Source: Ruegeria sp. HKCCD8929
GTDB lineage: Bacteria > Pseudomonadota > Alphaproteobacteria > Rhodobacterales > Rhodobacteraceae
DNA: 64,000 nucleotides
Direction: 5' to 3'
NCBI RefSeq assembly: GCF_013031405.1
Contig: NZ_WPZY01000011.1
Span: 95,686 to 159,685 of the forward strand
Shown here: piece after piece, positions 27,314-36,519 of the stretch
Numbering within the stretch: the stretch's first letter is position 1
Layout: every line of letters begins with the position of its first letter
Made by a program: the position numbers and the translations under genes
Notes under the pieces: generated by a model
Seen by the model: the letters and a program-made list of their open reading frames with translations, nothing else
What the model was told of the DNA's origin: nothing
Database searches by the model: none

Positions 27314-29176
27314 ATGGAGCCAGACCATCAGGAACGCAGATTGACAACGATCCTTTCGGCGGATGTCGAGGGTTATTCCAACCTCATGCGGCAAGATGAG
27401 GGCGGCACCCTAGCGGCACTGAAGGCACTCCGGAGCAGCGAAATCGACCCTCGGATCGAACGGCACCATGGCCGGACCGTCAAACTCATGGGCGATGGAA
27501 GCCTTGTCGAGTTTGCCAGCGTGATCGATGCCGTCAGCTTTGCGGTCGACGTCCAGCACGCCATCGCAGCGGCTCAGGGAGAGCTCCCAGAAGACGACCG
27601 GATCCAGTTTCGCATCGGCATCAATGTGGGCGATGTCATCGTCGATGGTGATGATATTTATGGCGACGGGGTGAATGTCGCCGCCCGGATCGAAGGGCTA
27701 GCGGAGCCGGGGGGGATCTGCATTTCGCGCAGCACTTTTGATCAGGTGAACGAAAAACTCGACCTCACCTTTGCTCCGATGGGGCCACGGATTGTCAAGA
27801 ACATCCCCGGGCCGGTGGAGGTCTATCGGATCGAGCTCGACGACCGCTCACAGGCGCTGGCCATGGAAGCTCCACCACCCATAGCCGAACCACAGGACGC
27901 GCCACCGCGTCGCGGGATTCTGCAGTTTGCCATTGCCGCGGGACTCGTCATTCTGGCTCTTGTGGCCGGGGCGTATTACTTCCGATCAGAACCCATCAAA
28001 CCGCCCGTGATCGCGGTACTGCCATTCGAAGACCTAAGCCCCAAGGAACTTAAAGGCATACTGAACGACACGATAGGCGATGGTATCATCACGTCGCTGG
28101 CGCGCTACAAGGAATTCACCGTTATTTCGCGTCGCTCTAGTTTCAAATTCCGTAACTCCGAAGAAGGTATCTCCGAGATTGCCGATCAACTCGGGGCGGA
28201 CTTCGTTCTGGAAGGTTCCCAACAATACGACGGGGAGCGGCTGAGAGTGACGGCACAGTTGATTGATGCGGATACGGAAACCCATATCTGGGCCGACGAG
28301 ATCGACGTGCCGCTGGAGGCACTACTGAAAACAAATAGCGAGATCAGTCGGAAAGTCGCCAATGCCGTGGGTGCCAAAGTGGTCGCCACTGCCGAAGCAC
28401 GTATGACCGAAGGCGATGTCAGCGCCTTGTTGATTGCCAATGCCGCACAAAGCCGGATCATGCGGAATTTCAGCCGCGAGAGCCTGTTGAAAAACATCGA
28501 AGAACAGGAGCAGTCCCTCAAAGACTACCCTGATTCCGCGTGGGGCCATCTTGGACAGGCATTGTCGCTTCGCATCGGGCTGCGCTATGGCTGGATTGAA
28601 GGCGATGAAAAGGCACTTCGTAAAAGGATGATTGATCTCGCCCGCCGGGGTGTTGAGCTCGACCCCAACAACTTCCTAGCCTACCACGCTTTGGGACGCG
28701 CCCTGATGTTTAGCCGCGATCTCGAGGCGGCCGCCGTCGCTTTTCGTCGTGCAATCGAACTGAATCCATCGTCTTCTTTCGCACGCAGCGCATTGACACT
28801 CGCATTAACCCGGCTCGGAAAAACGGACGAGGCTCTTGCAGAAATCGAGGTGACAGCGCGCATTGATCCATTCTACGGACACAGCTTGTATTGGGACAAA
28901 GCACTGATCCAGTGGCAGATTGGCGAATGCGAACAGGCGCTGGCAACCTTTAAATCGACGCCCTCGATGCCGGTGGCCGCCAATAAAGTTCTTGCGGCGA
29001 TTTACCAGTGCCTGAGTGAACGGGAGAAGGCGGCCAAAGCGATGGCTGATTTCGTTGCCGAAAACCCCGAATGGTCCGTATCGCGGGAGCGGGATGTCCT
29101 GACTGGCATGTGGAGCGCTCCGGGTGCCCTGGACCGATGGCTTGAAGCCATGGAGGCTTCCGGGATGCCGTTGTAA
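27314..29176 (+). CDS. Class III adenylate cyclase - TolB-like - TPR protein
   Basis: 620 residues from ATG 27314, preferred to GTG 27311 because AGGAGG is then 8 bases away. Residues about 8-175 form a class III nucleotide cyclase with both metal Asp residues (LSADVEGYSNLM, LMGDGSLVEF), the substrate Lys in VKLMGDG and the transition-state pair in GDGVNVAARIEG, so it looks active as an adenylate cyclase. A membrane helix (FAIAAGLVILALVAGAYYF, about 200-220) leads to a TolB-N/FlgO-like module (PPVIAVLPFEDLSP) and TPR repeats from about 380. The proteins of this kind are common in alphaproteobacteria. It sits where phaR is often found downstream of phaP. Confidence 0.9.
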   Translation: MEPDHQERRLTTILSADVEGYSNLMRQDEGGTLAALKALRSSEIDPRIERHHGRTVKLMGDGSLVEFASVIDAVSFAVDVQHAIAAAQGELPEDDRIQFRIGINVGDVIVDGDDIYGDGVNVAARIEGLAEPGGICISRSTFDQVNEKLDLTFAPMGPRIVKNIPGPVEVYRIELDDRSQALAMEAPPPIAEPQDAPPRRGILQFAIAAGLVILALVAGAYYFRSEPIKPPVIAVLPFEDLSPKELKGILNDTIGDGIITSLARYKEFTVISRRSSFKFRNSEEGISEIADQLGADFVLEGSQQYDGERLRVTAQLIDADTETHIWADEIDVPLEALLKTNSEISRKVANAVGAKVVATAEARMTEGDVSALLIANAAQSRIMRNFSRESLLKNIEEQEQSLKDYPDSAWGHLGQALSLRIGLRYGWIEGDEKALRKRMIDLARRGVELDPNNFLAYHALGRALMFSRDLEAAAVAFRRAIELNPSSSFARSALTLALTRLGKTDEALAEIEVTARIDPFYGHSLYWDKALIQWQIGECEQALATFKSTPSMPVAANKVLAAIYQCLSEREKAAKAMADFVAENPEWSVSRERDVLTGMWSAPGALDRWLEAMEASGMPL

Positions 29177-29349
29177 CGCTCCGTTCACCGATCATGCTTG
29201 GAAAGCGGGTCTGCATTCCCTTTGCTGTTCCGACTTACAAACAATGTAGGCGGCCGGCAGACATGTTCACGCCGCAATCCAGAAACTGGCCGCGCCATTC
29301 AGCATCACAACAAGGATTCGAGTGTCCCCCACAGACAACAATACACCCC

Positions 29350-29382
29350 CAAAAGAAAAAGGGCAGGTCTGGCGACCTGCCC
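29350..29382 (-). terminator. Intrinsic terminator of phaP
   Basis: GGGCAGGTC (29361-29369) pairs perfectly with GACCTGCCC (29374-29382) around TGGC; on the minus strand the stem is followed by TTTTTCTTTT. It ends the leftward phaP transcript about 50 bases after its stop. Confidence 0.85.
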
Positions 29383-29430
29383 TTCGCGATTGCACCTGGT
29401 TGGGAGGAGAGGGGTGCAAATACGCGGGTC

Positions 29431-29877
29431 TTACTTGGCTGCCGAAGCTTTCTTGGCAGCGGCGGTCACCTCGTTGGTGGCCTTTTTGACGGCGGCGGTG
29501 GCATCTTCGGTGATGTCTTTGCCAGCAGCCATCAGCAGCTCGACGGTGTCCATCTGAACCTTCTTTGCGATCTCGGCGAAAGCGGCCATGTTCTCGGCTG
29601 CAACCTCGGCCGATGCCGACGCGAAGTCGGTGGCGGCTTTGGCGTAATCGGCGGGCTCAGCTTTTGCTTTCGACATGTCCGACAGTTTGGCCAGGGTATC
29701 CTTGGTCCATTTGTTGGAGATCTCGGCCGATTTCTCGGCAGCTTCCAGAGCAACGCCCGACAGCTTTTCGTTCAGAGCTGCGGTCGATTTGAAGGCACCT
29801 TCCATGGCGGTGGTGTCAACGGGGAATGCGCCCATCATGTCTTTCATGATCGCGGTAAAGTCTTGGGTCTTTGCCAT
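29431..29877 (-). CDS. phaP: Phasin (PHA granule-associated protein)
   Basis: 148 residues from ATG 29877 (MAKTQDFTAIMKDMMGAFP), with AGGA upstream. The whole protein is amphipathic helix, rich in Ala, Lys and Glu (DFASASAEVAAENMAAFAE), ending in an Ala-Lys tail, as expected of a phasin coating polyhydroxybutyrate granules. Upstream lie two CTGC-N3-GCAG boxes. It lies downstream of phaC on the same strand, across 131 bases containing its own regulatory region. Confidence 0.93.
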   Translation of the reverse strand: MAKTQDFTAIMKDMMGAFPVDTTAMEGAFKSTAALNEKLSGVALEAAEKSAEISNKWTKDTLAKLSDMSKAKAEPADYAKAATDFASASAEVAAENMAAFAEIAKKVQMDTVELLMAAGKDITEDATAAVKKATNEVTAAAKKASAAK

Positions 29878-29943
29878 TGTCCTAATCCTTTTGTGCTGTC
29901 CGGGCCCACCCCGGGTTTCATCAGCTTGAGAGGAATATGCTTT

Positions 29944-29984
29944 CTGCATCGCAGCATTTCAAGTTTTTTGTTGCTGCAACGCAG
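29944..29984. promoter_or_regulatory. Two PhaR-type boxes upstream of phaP
   Basis: CTGC-ATC-GCAG at 29944-29954 and CTGC-AAC-GCAG at 29974-29984, spaced exactly 30 bases centre to centre. CTGC-N3/4-GCAG is the known target of the PHA-responsive repressor PhaR in Paracoccus. Their position between phaC and phaP fits repression of phasin synthesis until granules titrate the repressor. Confidence 0.75.
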
Positions 29985-30008
29985 AAAAAATCTGGTTTCA
30001 CTTTGAAA

Positions 30009-31811
30009 TCAGCGGCTTGCCTTGACCGTCACATAGTCGCCCGGGGCCGGGGCCAGGCGCGGGTGATCCGAATCGCCGGTATCGCGGGCGGGAACCTGCT
30101 TGCCCGAGCGCTTTTTCAGCCAGGCTTCCCACATCGGCCACCACGAGCCTTCGTGGAAATCGGCCTCGTTCAGCCAGGTGTCGGCATCCCCTTTCAGGTC
30201 GGGATTGGTGTAGTGGCCGTATTTCTTCTTGCTGGGCGGGTTGACGATGCCGGCGATATGGCCGGATTCCGAGACCACGAAGGTCTTGGAGCGCGAGCCC
30301 ATCTGCTGCACGCCGCGATAGCAGTCCTTCCAGGCGGCGATGTGGTCGGTCTCGCAGGTGATCGCCATCAGCGGCACGTCCACGTCGCGTATGTGCAGGG
30401 TGTGGCCCATCAGTTCGAACCCGTCGGTGACGAAGTCGTTGCCCTGGCACAATCCGCGCAGATATTGCATCGCCATCCGGCCCGGCAGGTTGGCCCCGTC
30501 CCCGTTCCAATAGAGCAGATCGAAGGCGGGCGGGGTTTCGCCCAGCATGTAGCTGCGGATCGCGGGCGAATAGATCAGGTCGTTCGAGCGCAGGAAGGAC
30601 ATGGTGCGCCCGATGATCCACGCCTTGAGAACACCGTCTTTGTTCACCTGATCCTCGATCCCGTTGACGAAATCATCCTGCAGGAAGGGGGTGAATTCCC
30701 CCTGCTCGCCAAAATCCGTCAGCGTGGTGAAGAACGTGGCCGATTTGACCGATTTGTCGCCGCGTTGCTTCAGGAGCGACAGGGTCAGGCTGAGCGTCGT
30801 GCCCGCGATGCAATAACCCACGGCGTTGACCTGCTTGACCTTGCAGATTTTCTTGGCCTCTTCGATGGCGGTCAGGAACCCGTCCTGAATGTAATCCTCC
30901 ATCCCGATATCCGCATGCGAGGTGTCCGCATTGACCCAACTGACGACAAACAGGGTATAGCCCTGCTCGGTCACCCATTTGATCAGGCTGTTCTGCGCCT
31001 TCAGGTCGAGGATGTAGTATTTGTTGATCCAGGGCGGAAACAGCACGATGGGCGTTTCATGCACCGTTTCGGTCGCGGGCTTGTACTGGATCAGTTCCAT
31101 CATCCGGTTGCGATAGACCACATCCCCGGGCGTCGTCGCGATATTCCCCCCGACCTCAAAAGCCGTTTCATCGGCCAGCCGCACCACCAGTTCGCCATCA
31201 TTGGCCTCAAGATCGGCGACCAGGTTTTCCAGCCCCTTGATCAGCGATTGCCCCTCGGTCTCGACCGCCTTTTCCAGCGCGTCCGGGTTGGTGGCCAGAA
31301 AGTTGGTGGGCGCCATCATATCGATGATCTGTTGCGAGAAATAGGTCAGGCGGCGGCGGTCCTTGTCATCGATATCTTCGACCGAGGCCACCGCCTGCGA
31401 GATGGCCTTGGCGTTGGTCTGGTACTGCTGCCGGATGAAGTTGAAATAGGGGTTGGTGTCCCACATCGGGTTGGCAAAGCGGCGGTCCTTTGGCGCGCTT
31501 TCATCCGTCTCGATCTCGCCCTTGGCCATCGCCTGCTGCGCCTCGGCGAAGTTCAGGACGGACTTGCCCCAATATTCGATCTGGTGTTCCAAGATCTTGG
31601 CGGGATTCTGCCACGCCTCGGCAAAATAAGCCGTTGCTGCCTTTGCGAAAAGCTCTTGATTCGGGCCGTCGAGCGCGGGGGTGTGCGGCGTTTTCCCGGC
31701 CATGACGTCGACGAGACGTTTGGAGAGCGCTTCGACTTTTTCCATATTTTCCTTAAGCCGCTCAATATGTTCGTCGGTCACCTGAGGTGTGTTGCCGTCA
31801 CTAGTTGTCAT
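30009..31811 (-). CDS. phaC: Class I polyhydroxyalkanoate synthase
   Basis: 600 residues, the usual class I length. It polymerises (R)-3-hydroxybutyryl-CoA at the granule surface. The lipase-box-like GYCIAG places the catalytic Cys at about residue 334; the Asp and His follow in the regions WNGDGANLPG and VVSESGHIAG. The N-terminal region (ENMEKVEALSKRLVDVMAG) and the PPWINKYYILDL segment before the core are characteristic. It is divergent from phaZ across 111 bases containing a PhaR-type box, and upstream of phaP. Confidence 0.97.
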   Translation of the reverse strand: MTTSDGNTPQVTDEHIERLKENMEKVEALSKRLVDVMAGKTPHTPALDGPNQELFAKAATAYFAEAWQNPAKILEHQIEYWGKSVLNFAEAQQAMAKGEIETDESAPKDRRFANPMWDTNPYFNFIRQQYQTNAKAISQAVASVEDIDDKDRRRLTYFSQQIIDMMAPTNFLATNPDALEKAVETEGQSLIKGLENLVADLEANDGELVVRLADETAFEVGGNIATTPGDVVYRNRMMELIQYKPATETVHETPIVLFPPWINKYYILDLKAQNSLIKWVTEQGYTLFVVSWVNADTSHADIGMEDYIQDGFLTAIEEAKKICKVKQVNAVGYCIAGTTLSLTLSLLKQRGDKSVKSATFFTTLTDFGEQGEFTPFLQDDFVNGIEDQVNKDGVLKAWIIGRTMSFLRSNDLIYSPAIRSYMLGETPPAFDLLYWNGDGANLPGRMAMQYLRGLCQGNDFVTDGFELMGHTLHIRDVDVPLMAITCETDHIAAWKDCYRGVQQMGSRSKTFVVSESGHIAGIVNPPSKKKYGHYTNPDLKGDADTWLNEADFHEGSWWPMWEAWLKKRSGKQVPARDTGDSDHPRLAPAPGDYVTVKASR

Positions 31812-31835
31812 TTTAAGGAATCCCCCCTAACCTCG

Positions 31836-31846
31836 CTGCTATGCAG
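31836..31846. promoter_or_regulatory. PhaR-type box between phaC and phaZ
   Basis: CTGC-TAT-GCAG lies in the divergent phaC/phaZ promoter region, 25 bases before the phaC start and 77 before phaZ. It matches the same CTGC-N3-GCAG pattern as the two phaP boxes. Confidence 0.65.
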
Positions 31847-31922
31847 AATAACGTCGTGGGCAGGGTGGAGCAAAGCGACGAATGGTCCGAACTCTCAGGC
31901 TGATACTCAGGAGGCCCATTTC

Positions 31923-33200
31923 ATGCGCTACATGATGACCTACGACCTGATGGAAACCATGCGCAACACCAACCAGTGGTTGGGCGCGACGGCGAATTCC
32001 ATGGCATCCTACCCGCTGTTTTCGATGGTGCCGAACCCGGCTTTCAGCTGGATGGCGGCCTGGGGCGAGGTCACCGAGCGCACGTTCCAGCGCATGGTGG
32101 TCAAGCCCGACTGGGGCATCCGCACCTTCACCTGCGAAGACGGCAAGGACCATCTGGTTGAGATCGCCACGGTGGTCGAGCGGCCCTTTGGCGATCTGGT
32201 GCATTTCAAGGTGCACGGGCGCGAGGAGCAGCCGCGCAAGGTGCTGCTGGTTGCGCCGATGTCGGGGCACTACGCGACGCTGCTGCGCTCGACCGTCAAG
32301 AGCCTGCTCGTCAATTGCGAGGTCTACATCACCGACTGGCACAATGCGCGCGACATTCCGGTGTCGGCGGGCAAATTCGATGTCGAGGACTATACGCTCT
32401 ATCTGGTTGATTTCATGCGCGAACTGGGGCCCGACACCCATGTGATCGCGGTCTGCCAGCCTGCCCCGCTGACCCTGGCGGCCACCGCCTATCTGGCCGA
32501 GCTGGACCCCAAGGCGCAGCCCAGCACCCTGACCCTGATCGGCGGCCCGGTGGACCCGGATGCGACGCCGACCGAAGTGACCGATTTCGGCCGCCGCGTG
32601 ACCATGGGCCAGCTGGAAGAGACGATGATCCAGCGCGTCGGCTTCAAGTATAAGGGCGTCGGGCGCATGGTCTATCCGGGCCTGCTGCAGCTGGCCTCGT
32701 TCATGTCGATGAATGCCGAACGCCATTCCAAGGCGTTTTCCGAGCAGATCCAGCGGGTGATGCGGGACGAGGCCTCGGACCACGATGCCCATAACAGGTT
32801 CTACGACGAATATCTGGCGGTGATGGACATGACCGCCGAGTTCTACCTGTCGACGGTCGAGCGGGTGTTCAAGAAGCGCGAGATTGCCCGCAACGAGTTC
32901 ATCGTGGCCGGGCACAAGGTGGATATCGGCAAGATCACCGATGTGGCCGTGAAATCGGTCGAAGGCGCTAATGACGATATCTCGGCCCCCGGCCAGTGCA
33001 TCGCGGCGCTGGATCTGTGCACCGGCCTGCCCGACAGCAAGAAGGCCAGCCATGTCGAGCCCGGCGCCGGTCACTACGGCATTTTCGCGGGCCGCAGCTG
33101 GCGCGACAACATCCGCCCGCTGGTCATCGACTTCATGAACACCAACTCGCGGCGCCCGGCGCGCAAGCGCAAGCCCGCGAACAAGAACGCGGCGGCCTGA
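31923..33200 (+). CDS. phaZ: Intracellular polyhydroxybutyrate depolymerase
   Basis: 425 residues from ATG 31923 with AGGAGG upstream; the frame is open leftward for about 2 kb but only as antisense to phaC. Family features are the opening MRYMMTYDLMETMR, the core VLLVAPMSGHYATLLRSTV, TDWHNARDIP, and the nucleophile Cys at about 178 in IAVCQPAPL, followed by SGLPDSKK-type and GHYGIFAGRSW C-terminal segments with the catalytic His. It mobilises stored PHB to 3-hydroxybutyrate. A basic tail (RRPARKRKPANK) is typical. Confidence 0.96.
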   Translation: MRYMMTYDLMETMRNTNQWLGATANSMASYPLFSMVPNPAFSWMAAWGEVTERTFQRMVVKPDWGIRTFTCEDGKDHLVEIATVVERPFGDLVHFKVHGREEQPRKVLLVAPMSGHYATLLRSTVKSLLVNCEVYITDWHNARDIPVSAGKFDVEDYTLYLVDFMRELGPDTHVIAVCQPAPLTLAATAYLAELDPKAQPSTLTLIGGPVDPDATPTEVTDFGRRVTMGQLEETMIQRVGFKYKGVGRMVYPGLLQLASFMSMNAERHSKAFSEQIQRVMRDEASDHDAHNRFYDEYLAVMDMTAEFYLSTVERVFKKREIARNEFIVAGHKVDIGKITDVAVKSVEGANDDISAPGQCIAALDLCTGLPDSKKASHVEPGAGHYGIFAGRSWRDNIRPLVIDFMNTNSRRPARKRKPANKNAAA

Positions 33201-33203
33201 TCC

Positions 33204-33785
33204 ATGGCCCGGGGCGCGCAGGGTCCGGTTGCGTTCGCCTGTGACTGCGGCAGCCTGAGCGGCCACATCACCGCAAAGGGCGTCAAAAGCGGCACGCATG
33301 TTGTGTGCTATTGCCCCGATTGCCGAGCCGGAGAGCTGTATTTCGATCAGCCCGATCCGGCGCCGGGGCCGGTGGACATCTTTCAAATGAGCCCCGACGC
33401 GGTGGTTATCGAAAAAGGCGCCGAGCATCTGGCCCTGATGCGGCTGAGCCCCAAGGGGTTGTTCCGATGGTACGCCAAATGCTGCAACGCGCCGATTGCC
33501 ACCACCATGCGCTCGGTCAAGCTGCCGTTTGCGGGCTTCAACGTCCGGCGGATTGCCGAGCCCGAGCGTCTGGGCCCGGTTGTCGCGAAGGGGTTCATCC
33601 AGACCGAGAGCGGCCACAAGCACGAGAATTTCGGGCGCGCGGCCTTTGCGCTGCTGGGCCGTTTGATCTCGACCCGCATCTCGGGCCGCTGGCGCAACAC
33701 GCCGTTTTTCAATGCCGAGACCGGTGAGCCGGTGGCCGAGGCCACGATCCTGACCAAGGACGAACGGGCGGCGCTTTATCGTTAG
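33204..33785 (+). CDS. DUF6151-like / GFA-like zinc-binding protein
   Basis: 193 residues starting 4 bases after phaZ stops. ACDCGSLSGHI, VCYCPDCRAGE and WYAKCCNAP supply Cys pairs in the order used by glutathione-dependent formaldehyde-activating (Mss4-like) folds, so zinc binding is likely. The overall pattern agrees with what I recall of DUF6151, with moderate certainty. Function unknown. Its stop overlaps the stop of the convergent hydrolase gene by 4 bases. Confidence 0.75.
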   Translation: MARGAQGPVAFACDCGSLSGHITAKGVKSGTHVVCYCPDCRAGELYFDQPDPAPGPVDIFQMSPDAVVIEKGAEHLALMRLSPKGLFRWYAKCCNAPIATTMRSVKLPFAGFNVRRIAEPERLGPVVAKGFIQTESGHKHENFGRAAFALLGRLISTRISGRWRNTPFFNAETGEPVAEATILTKDERAALYR

Positions 33786-34483
33786 GCGGGCATTGCCAGC
33801 CAGTGCTGCAGCGCACCGGTGACCGCCTCGGGGGTTTCCAGCGTGGGCAGGTGGCCGGCATCTTCGATGATCCGTAGCTCGGCATTCGGGATCAGTTCCG
33901 CCATGAACGTGTGCCGTTTGACCGGCGTCAGCCCGTCATGCGCGCCGCACAGGATCATCGTCGGCACCTTGATCTTGCGCAGCGTGCCCTGCTGGTCGGG
34001 GCGGCGCTGCAGGGCGCGCGACTGCCGCACGAACAGCTCGGGCCCCAGATCGCGCGCCATGGCGTAGACCTGTTCCAGCACCGCCATCCGGCCCGGCCCC
34101 GGGGCCAGAACGTCGGCAGGGATCGCCTGCTGCATCACCTCGTCCAGCCGCCCGGCTTTGGCGCCGACGATCATCGGCTCGCGCGCGGCGGCGATTTGCG
34201 GCGTATCGGCCAGCGCATCCGTCCCCATCAGGCACAGGCGCGAGACACGCTCGGGCGCGCGGCGGACGATCTCCATCGCGATGATGCCGCCCATGGAGAG
34301 CCCGGCCAGCGCAAACCGGTGCGGCAGTTGGTCGAGCAGGCCCGAGGCGATCTCTTCGACCCGTTCGCCCACCGTGATCGGCGCCACCATCACCGCGCGG
34401 TCGCGCGACAGGTGCTGGATCTGGTGCTGATACGCCCGCGCATCGCACATCATCCCCGGCAGCAGAACCAATGGCTCGATCAT
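33782..34483 (-). CDS. Alpha/beta hydrolase
   Basis: 233 residues from ATG 34483 (MIEPLVLLPGMMCDARAY). The oxyanion loop PLVLLPGMMCD, nucleophile elbow ALAGLSMGGIIAM, acid in CGAHDGLTP and His in EDAGHLPTLE complete a Ser-Asp-His triad. Substrate unknown; homologues are general esterases or lactonases. It is the last gene of the minus-strand operon that begins at 38257, lying 70 bases after the M15-like gene. Confidence 0.88.
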   Translation of the reverse strand: MIEPLVLLPGMMCDARAYQHQIQHLSRDRAVMVAPITVGERVEEIASGLLDQLPHRFALAGLSMGGIIAMEIVRRAPERVSRLCLMGTDALADTPQIAAAREPMIVGAKAGRLDEVMQQAIPADVLAPGPGRMAVLEQVYAMARDLGPELFVRQSRALQRRPDQQGTLRKIKVPTMILCGAHDGLTPVKRHTFMAELIPNAELRIIEDAGHLPTLETPEAVTGALQHWLAMPA

Positions 34484-34553
34484 GACAGCCCCCCTCGCCC
34501 GGCCCGGAAAGCCCGGGCTTTTCGCGCGCAGAATGAAGGTTTTGCGCCCGGCG

Positions 34554-35186
34554 TCAAGGATATCGGATGCCCCGGAACGGCGGAAAATCGGCATAGCGTC
34601 TGGCCCGCGCGGAAAGTGGCTCGGACGGCTCGGTTCCCGCCGCCAGAAGCCGCCCGCGCGGGGCGATATAGCTGTCGATCCGGCGCAGCGGCGTGGGCCG
34701 CCAGACCAGATTGAAGGCGCAGAGTTTCGGAAAGAACCAGATCTCGGAGTAGTCCAGATGATCGTGCATCCACCACGCCAGATCGCGCCAGTCGCGCCCT
34801 TCGGCATAGCGGTCGGCAAACCACGGGATCACCACCGAGGCGCCCGCGATCCGCGCATCCCCCTCGCCCCGGTCCCAGATGTGGCATTCCAGCGGGTGAT
34901 CGTTGCGGGCACAGTTGAGCTTGTTCTCGTTGCCGAACCGGTTGAGCGAAGGTGAGCGGTAGCCCGAGCGCACCGCGATACGGCCAAAGGTTTCCTCAAG
35001 CGGGTCCATCAGGGTTTCGCAAAAAGCCCGCCCCGTCTCGATGGCCAGATCGGGGTTTTCGGGGATGTTCTGTTTCTCGTGAAAATTGCCGATCTCGGAA
35101 TAGAGGAAATCGCGCATGAAGAAATGGCGCGACAGGCGCACACGGCCAAGGGTTTCAAGGCTCCACATGCTGCCCGGTTTGCGCAT
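34554..35186 (-). CDS. Peptidase M15-like protein
   Basis: 210 residues. The opening LGRVRLSRHFFMRDFLYSEI resembles the LSxHFxxxEF start of M15A D-Ala-D-Ala carboxypeptidase-like proteins, and IAVRSGYRSPSLNRFGNEN matches their SGYRSxxxN signature. Possible zinc ligands are in NDHPLECHIWD and WWMHDHLDY. No signal peptide, so a role in the cytosol or a phage-derived origin is possible. The start overlaps the stop of the preceding gene (TGATG). Assignment is by motif only. Confidence 0.6.
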   Translation of the reverse strand: MRKPGSMWSLETLGRVRLSRHFFMRDFLYSEIGNFHEKQNIPENPDLAIETGRAFCETLMDPLEETFGRIAVRSGYRSPSLNRFGNENKLNCARNDHPLECHIWDRGEGDARIAGASVVIPWFADRYAEGRDWRDLAWWMHDHLDYSEIWFFPKLCAFNLVWRPTPLRRIDSYIAPRGRLLAAGTEPSEPLSARARRYADFPPFRGIRYP

Positions 35187-36091
35187 CAGCCGAGCCTCTC
35201 GCGCACCGCCTGCCCCATCTGCCGGGCCAACGGGTCGTGAAAGAGCGTCAGGAGTGTGTTCTTCTCAGGTTGCCACCCTGTATCGAGCCGCCAGCGGGCG
35301 TGGAACATATGTTCGGCCTCGTGTGTCATTCGTGTTGCCCATCCTGCGACAATGCGTTTACGTAGCACATTCTTGTCCGGAGGTGGCAGCTTATGGCCAT
35401 GCGCCTTGGCCTGCGCCTGGCGTTCTGCGTGAAAGGCAAGCATCTGGTTCAGGTCGGCGTCGATCAGTGCGGCGTCAGGCGGTGTTGCAATCCGCTCTAT
35501 CGCATCACGCACAGCGTCGGGCAGAGTTGTCAGGCATCGTTCGATGCCCTGCCGGAACGCCGGATCAGAGGGAACATCCATGCCCCACGCGCGCGGTTGC
35601 ATTCTCCACAGCATAGGGCGGGCGGCGGGCGTCCAATGATCTTCGCGGATCATGCCCAGCAGGACCAGGATCTTCTGCGTCTCGTCCGACAGGCGCGCCG
35701 GGCCCAGCCCTTCTGCGGCGTGCACGGTCGGAGGTGCGGGAGGCCACGGGCTGGTTTCCCCGACCCGCATCCACACGGCCCCTGCAGCTTGCGGACGCGT
35801 CGGCGGCATCGAGGTTCCATTCTGGCGGAGCCAGGCGACCTCGTTGCATTGCTCGGCGATGGTCAAAACGGCAACGGCGATATCCTCGTTCGGTGGTAAC
35901 GCGGCTGGGTGGATGGGCGTTTCGCGGAGGGATGCGCCCCATGGCTGCTCATTGGCATATCCAAGCGCGCATATCAGCATGCAACCGAACTGCCAGGCGG
36001 TCATTGCGTGGTCATTGAAGCCGCGCTCCTCCTTGGGAACGCGAGCGGCCACGAATTCGTAAACCTTCGGGCCCCAGACCGGTTCTGCCAT
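35186..36091 (-). CDS. Hypothetical protein in hydrolase operon
   Basis: 301 residues from ATG 36091 (MAEPVWGPKVYEFVAARVP), which overlaps the stop of the VOC gene (TGATG). Features are Trp- and Pro-rich patches, PPDKNVLRKRIVAGWATRMTHEAEHMFHA in the C-terminal third, with HEAEHMFH a possible HExxH-variant but with wrong context for a zincin, and LTLFHDPLARQMG. No signal or membrane helix. I recognise no family. Tight coupling on both sides places it in the operon with VOC and M15-like proteins. Confidence 0.7.
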   Translation of the reverse strand: MAEPVWGPKVYEFVAARVPKEERGFNDHAMTAWQFGCMLICALGYANEQPWGASLRETPIHPAALPPNEDIAVAVLTIAEQCNEVAWLRQNGTSMPPTRPQAAGAVWMRVGETSPWPPAPPTVHAAEGLGPARLSDETQKILVLLGMIREDHWTPAARPMLWRMQPRAWGMDVPSDPAFRQGIERCLTTLPDAVRDAIERIATPPDAALIDADLNQMLAFHAERQAQAKAHGHKLPPPDKNVLRKRIVAGWATRMTHEAEHMFHARWRLDTGWQPEKNTLLTLFHDPLARQMGQAVRERLG

Positions 36092-36519
36092 CAATATCCG
36101 TTCCAGCGGAACTCGCCCTTGGGGCCCAGCGCCGAGAACGGGTTGAAGGCCACTTCCCAGATCGTGCCGTCGGGCGCGCGGAAATAGCCGTGATGGCCGC
36201 CCCAGAACACGTCTGCTGCGGGTTTCAGAATCTCGGCCCCGGCGGCTTTGGCGGCGTCCAGCAGTGCCGCCACCTCCTCTTTGGTCCGGCAATTGTGGCT
36301 GAGCGTCAGGGCACCGCGCCCGAGCGTGGCCACATCCACACCCATCTCATCGGCCAGCGCCGAGAGCGGGTAAAGCCCCAGCGTCTGCCCGATCAGATCG
36401 AAGGCGATCACACCGTCGGGGCTGTCGACCCGGCTCCAGCCGAGCTTTTCGTAGAACCCGGCTGCGGCCTCAATATCCTCGACGCCGATGGTGATGAGGC
36501 TGACCCGTTGTTCCATCAT
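36091..36519 (-). CDS. VOC family protein (glyoxalase/dioxygenase fold)
   Basis: 142 residues with the paired beta-alpha-beta-beta-beta modules: SLITIGVEDIEAAAGFYEKL and ALTLSHNCRTKEEVAALLDAA ... GYFRAPDGTIWEVAFNP. It resembles uncharacterised bleomycin-resistance/glyoxalase-like proteins, so the substrate is not predicted. Start at ATG 36519 overlaps the upstream stop; ATG 36516 is equally possible. Confidence 0.85.
   Translation of the reverse strand: MMEQRVSLITIGVEDIEAAAGFYEKLGWSRVDSPDGVIAFDLIGQTLGLYPLSALADEMGVDVATLGRGALTLSHNCRTKEEVAALLDAAKAAGAEILKPAADVFWGGHHGYFRAPDGTIWEVAFNPFSALGPKGEFRWNGY

Noticed and set aside
29937..31922. A long open frame on the plus strand runs across phaC and into phaZ.
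   Set aside because: It is antisense to phaC, a full-length recognisable synthase; the open frame is a by-product of GC-rich codon bias, and the phaZ family begins at 31923.
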